DNA from: a bacterium
GTDB lineage: Bacteria; UBA10199; 2-02-FULL-44-16; JAAZCA01
NCBI GenBank assembly: GCA_041648665.1
Contig: JBAZOP010000043.1
Coordinates: forward strand, 1 to 23,243
Reading direction: 5' to 3'
DNA length: 23,243 nucleotides
The translations under genes were made by a program, and so were the position numbers. This document shows positions 9,625 to 16,866 of this stretch, piece by piece. The notes beneath the pieces are model-generated. The model saw only the letters and a list, made by a program, of their open reading frames with translations. It ran no database searches and had not been told where the DNA came from. Every line of letters begins with the position of its first letter. The stretch's first letter is position 1.

Positions 9625-10440
9625 ATGGCAAAAATTCGTATAACCGACATCGCGAAGAAATACCGCGCAGGCGAGAAGATCACGATGCTCACCGCCTACG
9701 ACGCCACCGTGGCGAGGGTCGTGGACGAAGCGGGGATCGACATGATCCTCGTGGGCGACTCGCTCGGCATGGTGGTGCAGGGTCACGAAAGCACGATACC
9801 GGTGACGCTGGACGAGGTGATATACCACACCCGCTGCGCCGTGCGAGGCGCAGGCCGCGCCCTGGTGGTGGCCGACCTGCCCTTCATGAGCTACCAGGCC
9901 TCCAAGACGCAGGCGCTGCTCGCGGCGGGCCGTGCCATGAAGGAGGGTGCGGCGGGCGCGGTGAAGCTGGAAGGCGGTCTGGAGATGGCGGAGGCGGTCT
10001 CTCTCATGACCGCGGCCGGCATCCCGGTGATGGCGCACATAGGCCTCAGGCCTCAGCGCATCCACGCGATGGGCGGCTACAAGATCCAGGGCAAGACAGA
10101 GGGGGAGGCCGCGCTGCTCATAGAGGAAGCCCGCGCGTTCGAACGCGCGGGCGCGTTCTCGCTCGTGCTCGAAGGCGTGGCGATCGAAACCGCGCGCGAG
10201 ATCACCGAGGCGGTGAACATCCCCACCATCGGCATCGGGTGCGGGCCTCACTGCTCAGGGCAGGTGCTCGTGATCTACGACATGCTGGGCCTCAACCCCA
10301 CGTTCAGCCCCGCGTTCCTCAAGGTCTACGCGGACGGTCACCGCATGATCACCTCCGCCGTAAAGGACTACATCGACGAAGTGAAGGCCGGCCGCTTCCC
10401 TACGGAGGGGCACGGGTTCAAGAGAAATCGGCAACAATGA
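9625..10440 (+). CDS. panB: 3-methyl-2-oxobutanoate hydroxymethyltransferase (ketopantoate hydroxymethyltransferase)
   Basis: PanB transfers a hydroxymethyl group from 5,10-methylene-tetrahydrofolate to 3-methyl-2-oxobutanoate to form ketopantoate, the committed step of pantothenate and CoA synthesis. The 271-residue length fits the family. Recognisable landmarks are the N-terminal TAYDATVARVVDEAGID strand, the metal-ligand aspartates in LVGDSLGMVVQGH and VADLPFMSYQ, the conserved VKLEGG, the HIGLRPQ turn, and the catalytic glutamate in LVLEGV. ATG 9625 is preferred because AGGTGA lies 8 bases upstream; a GTG at 9613 would add four residues and has no clear ribosome-binding site. The stop overlaps the panC start by four bases (ATGA), implying translational coupling. 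Confidence 0.97.
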   Translation: MAKIRITDIAKKYRAGEKITMLTAYDATVARVVDEAGIDMILVGDSLGMVVQGHESTIPVTLDEVIYHTRCAVRGAGRALVVADLPFMSYQASKTQALLAAGRAMKEGAAGAVKLEGGLEMAEAVSLMTAAGIPVMAHIGLRPQRIHAMGGYKIQGKTEGEAALLIEEARAFERAGAFSLVLEGVAIETAREITEAVNIPTIGIGCGPHCSGQVLVIYDMLGLNPTFSPAFLKVYADGHRMITSAVKDYIDEVKAGRFPTEGHGFKRNRQQ

Positions 10441-11279
10441 AGTCATTCCACACAGCGAGCGATATGCGCTCATGGTCGCGGCAGGAGAAGGCGGCCGGAC
10501 GCCGGGTCGCGTTCGTGCCCACGATGGGCGCTCTGCACGAAGGCCATCTCTCGCTCATGCGCGAGGGAAAACGCCGAGCCCCCAGCCTCGCGGTCTCCAT
10601 ATACGTTAACCCCACCCAGTTCGGCCCGAACGAGGACTTCGGCAAATATCCCCGCGAGCTCAAGAGCGACCTGACGAAATGCGAGTCGACCGGCGTCGAT
10701 GCGGTGTTTCTGCCGACGGACGGAGAGATGTATCCCGACGGATTCCAGACCTTCGTTACGGTCGAGGAGGTGACGAAGAACCTCTGCGGCGCCTCCAGAC
10801 CCGAACATTTCAGAGGGGTCGCGACCGTGGTGGCTAAACTCTTCAACATCGTAGAGCCGGACGTCGCGCTCTTCGGCGAGAAGGACTTTCAGCAGCTGGT
10901 GGTCATACGCAGGATGGCGCAAGACCTCCGCATCCCCGTCGAGATAGCCGGCTGCCCCATCGTGCGCGAGCCCGACGGCCTGGCCATGAGCTCGCGCAAC
11001 AAGTACCTCTCCCCTGCGGAGCGCATGAGCGCGCTCTCGCTCCACTGTTCGCTCGGTGCGGCGGTTGAGATGGCGAAGTCCGGCGAAAGCTCCGCGGAGA
11101 GGATCATATCGAAAGTCCGCGAAACGATCGAATGCGACGGCGGCGTCCGCATCGACTACGCGAAGATCGTGGACTCCGAGACGATGGAGGACGTGGTCGA
11201 GATAAAGCGCCCCGCGCTGCTGGCCCTGGCCGCCTTCGTCGGCCGGACGCGACTGATAGACAACGTTCTCCTCCCGTGA
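10437..11279 (+). CDS. panC: Pantothenate synthetase (pantoate-beta-alanine ligase)
   Basis: PanC condenses pantoate with beta-alanine using ATP, through a pantoyl-adenylate, to give pantothenate. The 280-residue protein has the family's usual length. PTMGALHEGHLSL at residues 28-40 carries the HxGH nucleotide-binding signature (H34, H37). VNPTQFGPNEDF, FGEKDFQQL and the KMSKS-like AMSSRNKYLS follow in the expected order. The ATG overlaps the panB stop. No panD (aspartate decarboxylase, the beta-alanine source) is in the window. The stop is 6 bases before the next gene, whose ribosome-binding site overlaps the end of panC. Confidence 0.97.
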   Translation: MKSFHTASDMRSWSRQEKAAGRRVAFVPTMGALHEGHLSLMREGKRRAPSLAVSIYVNPTQFGPNEDFGKYPRELKSDLTKCESTGVDAVFLPTDGEMYPDGFQTFVTVEEVTKNLCGASRPEHFRGVATVVAKLFNIVEPDVALFGEKDFQQLVVIRRMAQDLRIPVEIAGCPIVREPDGLAMSSRNKYLSPAERMSALSLHCSLGAAVEMAKSGESSAERIISKVRETIECDGGVRIDYAKIVDSETMEDVVEIKRPALLALAAFVGRTRLIDNVLLP

Positions 11280-11285
11280 GGCCAT

Positions 11286-12251
11286 ATGAATATCCGCTCG
11301 TCGATCCCGATTTTGATCGCCGCTATCCTGCTTTCAGCGGCCGATTGCAACGCCGCCCCTGCGCCGGCCGTCAACCTCGCCGTCCTTCCGGAGGACGGCG
11401 CGACGCAGATCATCAAAATCATCTCCGAAGCGAGCTCCGGCATCGACTTCGTGGCGCACCGCTTCGAAGAGGGACCAATAGCCGACGCGCTGGCGGCTGC
11501 CGCCGCGCGAGGCGTGCGCGTGCGGGTGATGCTGGACAAGGGATCGGAAAACGGGGCGGATACAAATGCGTCCGTGGAGAGGAGGCTCAAGGCGGCTCAC
11601 GTCTTCACCTCCTGGACCAACCCGAAGTTCATATCGACCATGGCCCGCGCGATAATCGCGGACAAGTCGAAGGCGCTGGTGCTCACCTTCGACCCGGTGC
11701 AGGAGAATTTCTCCGGTGCCAGGGGATTCGCCGTGCTGATCAGGGACCCCATAGACGTCTCGGACCTCTCGTGGACTTACGAGGCGGACTGGTCACGCGT
11801 GCTCGTGAAACGAAAACAGAGCTCGCTGGCGTGGGAGCCGGACGGGGCGAAGGCGAAGCTCTTCGACATCATCCACGGCGCCACGGCGTCGATCGACATC
11901 TACGCCGACGACGTGAAGGACCCCGAGATCGAGGAGTCGCTGGCCCAGGCGGTCAAACGGGGCGTCATCGTGCGGCTGCTCGCAGGCAGCAGCGCCGTGT
12001 GCTCCAGCGCGGGCCTCACGAGGCTCACCATGGACGGGGTGACGGTCAGATGCATGCCGAAGCTCACCCTTGCCGCAAGGGCGATAATAGCGGACGACGG
12101 ACGCGGCTCGCATCTCGCGATGCTGGGCATATCGAGGCTCGAGTCGAAGCGCAGCAGTCAGACGCGCGGACTCGGCGTCGTAGTATCGGACGAGAAAAGG
12201 CTCGGCCGCCTCAGAGAGACGTTTTTACGGGACTGGAACGGCGCGAAGTAG
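11286..12251 (+). CDS. Exported phospholipase D-like protein with degenerate HKD motifs
   Basis: The 321-residue protein starts with a signal peptide (hydrophobic core IPILIAAILLSAA, likely cleavage near NAA-PAP) and then has two PLD-type halves. Typical PLD landmarks are present: helix-strand units around ALAAAAARGVRVRVMLD and SLAQAVKRGVIVRLLAG, and SGARGFAVLI and TRGLGVVVSD after each motif position. The HxKxxxxD signatures are replaced in both halves by MARAIIAD and AARAIIAD: the histidines become Met and Ala, and the lysines become Arg. Catalysis by the usual phosphohistidine route is therefore unlikely; a binding or structural role in the periplasm is inferred. TGAGG 4 bases before the ATG overlaps the panC stop, so it is probably cotranscribed with panBC. 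It converges with the next gene, with six bases between stops. Confidence 0.75.
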   Translation: MNIRSSIPILIAAILLSAADCNAAPAPAVNLAVLPEDGATQIIKIISEASSGIDFVAHRFEEGPIADALAAAAARGVRVRVMLDKGSENGADTNASVERRLKAAHVFTSWTNPKFISTMARAIIADKSKALVLTFDPVQENFSGARGFAVLIRDPIDVSDLSWTYEADWSRVLVKRKQSSLAWEPDGAKAKLFDIIHGATASIDIYADDVKDPEIEESLAQAVKRGVIVRLLAGSSAVCSSAGLTRLTMDGVTVRCMPKLTLAARAIIADDGRGSHLAMLGISRLESKRSSQTRGLGVVVSDEKRLGRLRETFLRDWNGAK

Positions 12252-12257
12252 TCCCCT

Positions 12258-12644
12258 TCACCAGAAGCGATATTCCTTCGTGGTGCTCGCCACCCACGGC
12301 TTCTCCTTGTCATAGGAGTAGGGGTTCCCGAACGGATCGACGATCTCCCCCTTCTCATTGACCCTGATGCTGGCGAGATTCACGAAACCCTGCTTCTTAG
12401 AATCTCCGGGGAGGACATACTTGGACCTGCAGAGTTTCACCAGGTTGTCCGGTTTCTTTTGCTCCATCATCGTATAGAGCGCGACTCCATTGCGCAGCAT
12501 CCTGAGCTCTCCGGTGAGCTGTTTCTGCTTCGCGACGTTCCTCTCCTGCAGGAAGCTGTTCAGCAGGAAGGAGAACGTCACCACGAACACGACGATCAGT
12601 ATCACCACTTCCAGAGCACCCCTTTTCGAACTCTTGATATCCAT
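12258..12644 (-). CDS. Pseudopilin-like membrane-anchored protein
   Basis: The 128-residue protein has a short basic leader ending in KRG, then a hydrophobic helix (residues about 10-30, ALEVVILIVVFVVTF) continuing into an amphipathic helix. It ends with a globular part carrying DPFGNPYSYD, reminiscent of the GspG/type II secretion major pseudopilin C-terminus. If cleavage follows Gly9, the conserved glutamate would be at position +3 rather than the usual +5, so processing by prepilin peptidase is uncertain. AAGGAG lies 6 bases before the ATG. It is 22 bases downstream of the RMD1-like gene on the same strand, suggesting one transcript. No secretion ATPase or prepilin peptidase gene is nearby. 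A plain single-pass membrane protein is the alternative. Confidence 0.65.
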   Translation of the reverse strand: MDIKSSKRGALEVVILIVVFVVTFSFLLNSFLQERNVAKQKQLTGELRMLRNGVALYTMMEQKKPDNLVKLCRSKYVLPGDSKKQGFVNLASIRVNEKGEIVDPFGNPYSYDKEKPWVASTTKEYRFW

Positions 12645-12666
12645 GCTTGCTCCTTTCTCACAGATG

Positions 12667-13554
12667 TTATTTGATCAACCTGTCATATAGGGAAAAAACG
12701 ATCTCGATGAGTATCAGCAATATGATCATCCACTCGAGCGAGTTCGCTGTCCGGTTCTGCAGGAGGTCCGCGATGAGCTCCAGGTTTTCCTGAACCATGC
12801 GCAGCTTGTAGTCGATCGTCTTGTAGCGCTCCCTGATCTCCAGCATCTCGAATGCGCCGCGATAGAGGCTGTCCAGGGTCTGGTCGTTCCAGGTCTCCTC
12901 GGGTTTGTCGAGCAGATAGAGCGACGCCACGAGATCCTGCTTGATGGTTATGCACTTGCCGATGAAGCGCTTGATGCTGCGGCCGGTGCGAACCAGCCTG
13001 CCGTGCTTTTTCAGCGTCCGGCCGATCTCGGTGGCCTCGCCCACCATCTGGTCGACCTTGATCTCGAAGTGCTCGAGCGCCATGGACTGCGCCAGCGCCA
13101 GCGCCAGTATGTCGATGCGGTCGACGGAGAGTTTGTCCAGGATCGCGCGCTCGAAGCCGACCGAGCAGACCGCCCCGCGCCTGTGCTCCACCGCGAAGTC
13201 CTCGCTCGTCAAGAGCTCCGGCCCGTAGCCCATGATCGTCTTGATGCGCTCGATCACGTCCGCGCGGCGCTCAGGGGTGACGTTGAAGAAGATCACGGCG
13301 CCGAATCGATAGACGAAAAAGAAGCTGTCGTCGGCGTCCCTGTACACGAGCCTGTTGGCGGACTGGAGCAGGGTCTGCTTTTCGAAGAGGCGATCCAAGT
13401 CCTTGAGCTTGAGCGTCTCGGTCAGGTGATAGCCGTGAAAGATGTAGGTGCCCTGCTGGTTCTTGCCCCCGTCCATGGCCCAGGACAATACAACCCGCAG
13501 GGGCCGCACGCAAGTGCCTAAAGCGGCCAGTTTTTCTTTGTCTTTTACGGACAT
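12667..13554 (-). CDS. RMD1/DUF155 family membrane-anchored protein
   Basis: The 295-residue protein resembles the RMD1/RMND1 (DUF155) family, known from fungal and mitochondrial members but biochemically undefined in bacteria. Features seen are the mid-protein strand FFFVYRFGAVIFFNVTPE, a charged helical region with ALALAQSMALEHFE, and a C-terminal helix-rich part. It ends in the family-typical LEWMIILLILIEIVFSLYDRL, a membrane anchor in the last 25 residues. ATG 13554 is chosen; a TTG at 13581 would extend it by nine residues with no better ribosome-binding site. It is divergent from the metallopeptidase-like gene, with 38 bases between the two starts, so both promoters must sit in or beside that gap. 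Confidence 0.8.
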   Translation of the reverse strand: MSVKDKEKLAALGTCVRPLRVVLSWAMDGGKNQQGTYIFHGYHLTETLKLKDLDRLFEKQTLLQSANRLVYRDADDSFFFVYRFGAVIFFNVTPERRADVIERIKTIMGYGPELLTSEDFAVEHRRGAVCSVGFERAILDKLSVDRIDILALALAQSMALEHFEIKVDQMVGEATEIGRTLKKHGRLVRTGRSIKRFIGKCITIKQDLVASLYLLDKPEETWNDQTLDSLYRGAFEMLEIRERYKTIDYKLRMVQENLELIADLLQNRTANSLEWMIILLILIEIVFSLYDRLIK

Positions 13555-13592
13555 TGCGGGTACTTTTTCGCGCGTCTGCAAAGGAGGGGCGG

Positions 13593-14972
13593 ATGAAACT
13601 TTCCGAGAGGGGCGCGATCAGATCGGCGATAGCGGACGGGGGCTTCGGCCTTTATCCGGCGGGCAGGCTGATGGATTCGATAAAGGCGGGGCTCTCGGGC
13701 GACGACCTGCGCGGCGACTTCGACCCCTCGGCCACCGCGGAAAAGGTCCTCCGCGCGCAGGGCCCGGGGGAGCCCCAGGCCAGGGCCGTCTTCGAGCAGG
13801 ACATTTCCCTCCTCGTGGAGAGGCTTCGGACGATGAATCCGGAGTACGACATCGACTCGGTCTTCGACAGGATGCAGGCGGAGGCGCCCGCCCTCGCGAA
13901 GCGCTACTATGGGATCGCCTCATTCGACGCCCCCAGGCCGCGCGTGCTCGAGTACTTCTTCGAGGGCATCAACGACATGTACAAGGACGGCGACTGGTTC
14001 GCCTTCAACGTGAACAGGGCCGAGTCCGCGGAGATGAACGTACCGATCGGCACCTACTTCAAGCGCGACCAGGTCTCTCCGGGGCAGCCGGAGTTCGTGG
14101 CCATGCACGAGGTCAACCACGCAATGCAGGACATAGCCGCATCGCCGGATGGCTTTCACCACTACGTGCCGTGGTTCGACGAAGGGCTCGCGGATTCATT
14201 CGGCAGGATGATGCTCTTCCGTGTGACGAAGGACGAGTCGCTGATAGCCAAGGTCAAGCGCTTCCGCACCGAGGTGGAGGCCGACGACCCGCGCAAGGCG
14301 GCGTACCACTACGCGGACCAGATCGCATCTATGATGCTCATCCGCGGAAGGCTGCCGTTCGTCAAGGCGCTGATGCGCGCCCGCAAACGTGATCCGTTCT
14401 CCATCGACTGGAGCGGGCTGGGCGATCGGATCATGGCCGGGATCGACCCGCACGTGGCGCTGATCAACGCGTATCGCGGGTCCAAGCCGGAACAGTTCTC
14501 GAAAAAATTCGAGAGGGAGGAGACCGCTTTCAGAAAGGAATCGGATCTCGACGCGATCGATCTGCGGGTGCTGGCCATGTTCCTCGCCAGCGAGAGGCCG
14601 GCCTGTCTCTCGGCCTCCGAATACCGCGCCGCGCTCTGGCTGGCAGACGAGATAGCACGGAAACCGAACCCCCACAGGGTCGTGATAGACCGCGAAAAGA
14701 AGGATGAGGAGGGATCGGAGATAACCCTGGGGCCTATCCTGAAATCAGCGTCTATCGTGACGGACGAGGCACTGAAGAAGGACCATTCGCTGGAGGCGAG
14801 GATAGCGATCAGGGATGCGGACGTGCCGGAGGAGCACAAGGCCGGCGTGGCGGAGCTGGCGGCAAAATACATGATCACCAAGCGGATCGTCGGCGAGGAG
14901 CTCGTGTACCAGCCCTACGGCGGCGGCCTCCCCTATCGCCTCGGCACCGGCGAAATCCGGTGCACGTATTGA
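13593..14972 (+). CDS. Predicted gluzincin-like metallopeptidase, otherwise unrecognised
   Basis: The 459-residue protein has no clear signal peptide, so it is probably cytoplasmic. Residues 172-176 are HEVNH, a zinc-binding HExxH. Twenty-one residues after the second histidine comes WFDEGLADSFGR, whose Glu197 matches the third zinc ligand of gluzincins (the W-x-x-EGxA pattern of the peptidase MA clan). The rest is charged and helical without a recognised domain. The start at 13593 is preferred over an upstream TTG at 13554 because AAGGAGGGG lies about 5 bases before this ATG. It stands alone on its strand, and downstream begins the repeat-flanked island. Catalytic function is an inference from the motif geometry; substrate unknown. 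Confidence 0.7.
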   Translation: MKLSERGAIRSAIADGGFGLYPAGRLMDSIKAGLSGDDLRGDFDPSATAEKVLRAQGPGEPQARAVFEQDISLLVERLRTMNPEYDIDSVFDRMQAEAPALAKRYYGIASFDAPRPRVLEYFFEGINDMYKDGDWFAFNVNRAESAEMNVPIGTYFKRDQVSPGQPEFVAMHEVNHAMQDIAASPDGFHHYVPWFDEGLADSFGRMMLFRVTKDESLIAKVKRFRTEVEADDPRKAAYHYADQIASMMLIRGRLPFVKALMRARKRDPFSIDWSGLGDRIMAGIDPHVALINAYRGSKPEQFSKKFEREETAFRKESDLDAIDLRVLAMFLASERPACLSASEYRAALWLADEIARKPNPHRVVIDREKKDEEGSEITLGPILKSASIVTDEALKKDHSLEARIAIRDADVPEEHKAGVAELAAKYMITKRIVGEELVYQPYGGGLPYRLGTGEIRCTY

Positions 14973-15000
14973 AATGTCCTCCTGGGCTTAATACTCATCA

Positions 15001-15211
15001 GACGGAGAGGATCGGGACATCCTTCCTTCGCTCCCCGGCACTTCGCTACGCTACTCGTCGCGAAATCTTCTTTGCTTCTTTTCGGCTTAAGTGTCTTCCG
15101 CTTGTCAGCCCTTAAGCCTTAGAAGCAATGGAAGATTTCGCTTCCTCATACGCTCCGCTCCGTAGACGCCTCCAAAGTCGCTCAGGCAAGGACATCCCGA
15201 TCTTCTCCGTC
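15001..15211 (+). repeat. 211-bp palindromic repeat, copy A
   Basis: The copy matches the reverse complement of 16867-17077 over its full 211 bp with nine substitutions and no gaps. It is itself a long imperfect palindrome. The first 24 bases pair with the last 24. An inner arm at 15060-15079 pairs with 15121-15141, and GGCTTAAG (15084-15091) pairs with CTTAAGCC (15111-15118) around an apical loop. The terminal arms make it MITE-like; alternatively it is a structured RNA or DNA element. It starts 28 bases after the metallopeptidase-like stop codon. Confidence 0.85.
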
Positions 15212-15286
15212 AAATCGGCACGCCGTACCTCTCTCCGGCCTTCTCTTTCTACTATTGTCGCGCGAGGGGAAAAGGGGTAGGGTTAG

Positions 15287-15304
15287 AGTTAAGTGTCGTG
15301 TCCC
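15287..15304 (+). repeat. Inner 18-bp inverted repeat, left end
   Basis: The bases AGTTAAGTGTCGTGTCCC are the reverse complement of 16799-16816 at 16 of 18 positions. It sits 88 bases upstream of the zinc-ribbon gene and 75 bases inside outer copy A. The motif recalls, from memory, sequences at the ends of IS200/REP-associated tyrosine transposase units; this was not verified. Confidence 0.55.
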
Positions 15305-15392
15305 AGATTTTCTCGGGTTACAGGTGAGAAAAGGTCGGTGTGGAACTACAATCTGTTTTGTATCGATTTACCAAAATTGAAGGCTAAGCTAT

Positions 15393-15671
15393 ATGCCACA
15401 AATTCCTGATTATTCAGCTACTCAAGTGGTGGTGAGGAATGTTAAACGAAAGGAAATCGACTGTCCTAATTGTAATAAACCTTTGATTTTGGGCGCAGCA
15501 GGTTGGGGTACCACTCTGACATGTCCTGAGTGCAACCAGAAAACCTACAATCCCGTATATGAAAAATGGTGGCATAGACCTAGGAATTTTATTGGCACCT
15601 TAATTTTGGGTATTATTGCTAGCCTCATTGCAGGGATAATTCTGCAATCTAGCTTTAAATGGGGAGGTTGA
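15393..15671 (+). CDS. Small zinc-ribbon protein with C-terminal transmembrane helix
   Basis: The 92-residue protein has two CxxC knuckles, C24-P-N-C27 and C44-P-E-C47, typical of a zinc ribbon. A W-rich linker (KWWHRPRNF) and one hydrophobic helix at about residues 63-84 (GTLILGIIASLIAGIIL) follow. The ribbon would be cytoplasmic if the Lys/Arg-rich linker stays inside. GAAGG lies 9 bases before the ATG. Codon use is A+T-rich, unlike the flanking genes. The stop is immediately followed by the next ATG, so the two are translationally coupled. Function not recognised; a membrane sensor or anchor for the partner genes is an inference. Confidence 0.75.
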   Translation: MPQIPDYSATQVVVRNVKRKEIDCPNCNKPLILGAAGWGTTLTCPECNQKTYNPVYEKWWHRPRNFIGTLILGIIASLIAGIILQSSFKWGG

Positions 15672-15902
15672 ATGAGTATTAAAATAGCGGGAATTGATAT
15701 CACATTAGCAGTAGTAAACCTAGAAGTGCAGTTGAAGACTACTCAAAATATTCTTACTTGGCTTATGGCGAACAATGGCGATAGGCTCACACTTCCGTCA
15801 AGTGACATACTTAAGGAGATAAGGAAAACCTCTCTAGAAACGATTCAAAAAAAATACCCTGATGCCGGTATTAAAGAAATAAATAATGCGACTAAAGACT
15901 AA
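15672..15902 (+). CDS. Small hypothetical protein of the A+T-rich island
   Basis: The 76-residue protein was not recognised. It begins directly after the zinc-ribbon stop codon, with GGGGAGG 4 bases before its ATG (inside the end of the upstream gene), so translation is very likely coupled. It looks alpha-helical and soluble, with no cysteine, no signal peptide and no membrane helix; the C-terminal half is charged (KEIRKTSLETIQKKYPDAG). Its small size beside a HEPN-motif gene would fit an antitoxin or adaptor, but nothing in the sequence proves this. The 65-base gap to the next gene suggests the same operon. Confidence 0.65.
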   Translation: MSIKIAGIDITLAVVNLEVQLKTTQNILTWLMANNGDRLTLPSSDILKEIRKTSLETIQKKYPDAGIKEINNATKD

Positions 15903-15967
15903 CTCCCCGGATCACCGTTTGCCATTTGACACCTCGGGCATTGTTCATCTTGAAAAAGGGGATGTTG

Positions 15968-16774
15968 ATGAATTCACAAGTGGTAAATACAGTTCGTATT
16001 AATGTCGATTCTTTAGTAGGGAATCTGCAGGTTAATTTACAGCATTTATTTGATCTTGTACATTTTAGTAATGTCGCCAGTTCATCCGCTCAAGAAGCAG
16101 AATATAATGCTTCTTCCTTTTTTCAATGTTTTATGCCTGCACAAAACCAGAGATTAGGCTTTGCAGAAGTCAAAGCGAAATTTGCCCAATGGTGTATGAT
16201 AACAAGTTTTGAAGATGCGATTAATTATATACATCATCTTCTCGATGAAGCGTTCACAGTGTGTGAAATATTGAAATCTCGTCAAGTCGATAGTTTGAGT
16301 ACAAGATTATTTATGCGGATACTTAACAAATTAAGACCAGATTTTCATACTTTCGGCTTGCCCAAAAAGTTAGAGCGTTTAAGAGATGGGTACGGGGTTA
16401 ATTCTGCAATGGAAGAACATATCTTGAGTTTTAATAGGGTGAGGAACTGCCTCGTGCATCGCCTAGGAATTGTAGGCGCTCAAGATGTTCGGGCAGGCAG
16501 CACTTTAGTTGCTAAATTTAGACAAATGCAATTCGTTGCAACAAATCCCACTCAAGATCAAGAAATAATAATAGATGGTCCTATCACACTTTATGATGGA
16601 TGGACCATTGGAGTGAGATTCATTGATGACCAAAAAGAATTCCGACTCGGCGAACGTATTATTTTTACAGAAAAGGAACATTTCTCGGCAATATTTACAT
16701 TTTTTTTGTTTGGGCAAACGTTGAGGAATTCAATCTGTAACATATTTCAAAACCATCAGACGGAGCAAGTTTAG
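15968..16774 (+). CDS. HEPN-motif protein, putative ribonuclease of a defence or toxin module
   Basis: The 268-residue protein carries R159-N-C-L-V-H164 within a helical segment (SFNRVRNCLVHRLGIV). This is the RNxxxH signature that forms the active site of many HEPN-domain ribonucleases in toxin-antitoxin, abortive-infection and CRISPR-linked systems. The N-terminal 150 residues look largely helical; the last 90 look beta-rich (DGPITLYDGWTIGVRFIDD). ATG 15968 is chosen because AAGGGG lies 7 bases upstream; an ATG at 15962 would leave only one base, and a TTG at 15926 lacks a site. It ends 24 bases before the inner inverted repeat. The HEPN assignment rests on the motif and helix context only; chance occurrence is the alternative. 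Confidence 0.7.
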   Translation: MNSQVVNTVRINVDSLVGNLQVNLQHLFDLVHFSNVASSSAQEAEYNASSFFQCFMPAQNQRLGFAEVKAKFAQWCMITSFEDAINYIHHLLDEAFTVCEILKSRQVDSLSTRLFMRILNKLRPDFHTFGLPKKLERLRDGYGVNSAMEEHILSFNRVRNCLVHRLGIVGAQDVRAGSTLVAKFRQMQFVATNPTQDQEIIIDGPITLYDGWTIGVRFIDDQKEFRLGERIIFTEKEHFSAIFTFFLFGQTLRNSICNIFQNHQTEQV

Positions 16775-16798
16775 GAAAAATGATATCGCGGAATTCCG

Positions 16799-16816
16799 GG
16801 GACACGAGACTTAATT
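16799..16816 (-). repeat. Inner 18-bp inverted repeat, right end
   Basis: The bases GGGACACGAGACTTAATT match the inverse of 15287-15304 at 16 of 18 positions. It lies 24 bases after the HEPN-motif gene and 50 bases inside outer copy B, so the two inner ends bracket exactly the three A+T-rich genes. Confidence 0.55.
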
Positions 16817-16866
16817 AACCAGCAATTACCCCATGCTATTATCCACATTGGCGTTGAGTGCCGCGT

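Larger units (their letters stand above)
14973..15392. other. Gene-free stretch: outer repeat copy A and upstream region of the island
   Basis: No credible coding frame is seen. It holds the 211-bp palindromic repeat copy A (15001-15211), a 75-bp spacer, the inner 18-bp inverted repeat (15287-15304), a small hairpin (TTTTCTC at 15308-15314 with GAGAAAA at 15326-15332) and the probable promoter region of the zinc-ribbon gene. Base composition falls from G+C-rich to A+T-rich around 15340. Confidence 0.6.

Noticed and set aside
15001..15211. Rho-independent terminator for the metallopeptidase-like gene
   Set aside because: The hairpin is far too long and lacks a following T-run; the second, inverted copy at 16867-17077 shows it is a repeat element.
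16754..16765. CATCAGACGGAG shared with the edge of repeat copy A (14996-15007)
   Set aside because: A 12-base match between two sites in 2 kb can occur by chance, and it falls in the coding end of the HEPN-motif gene without further similarity.
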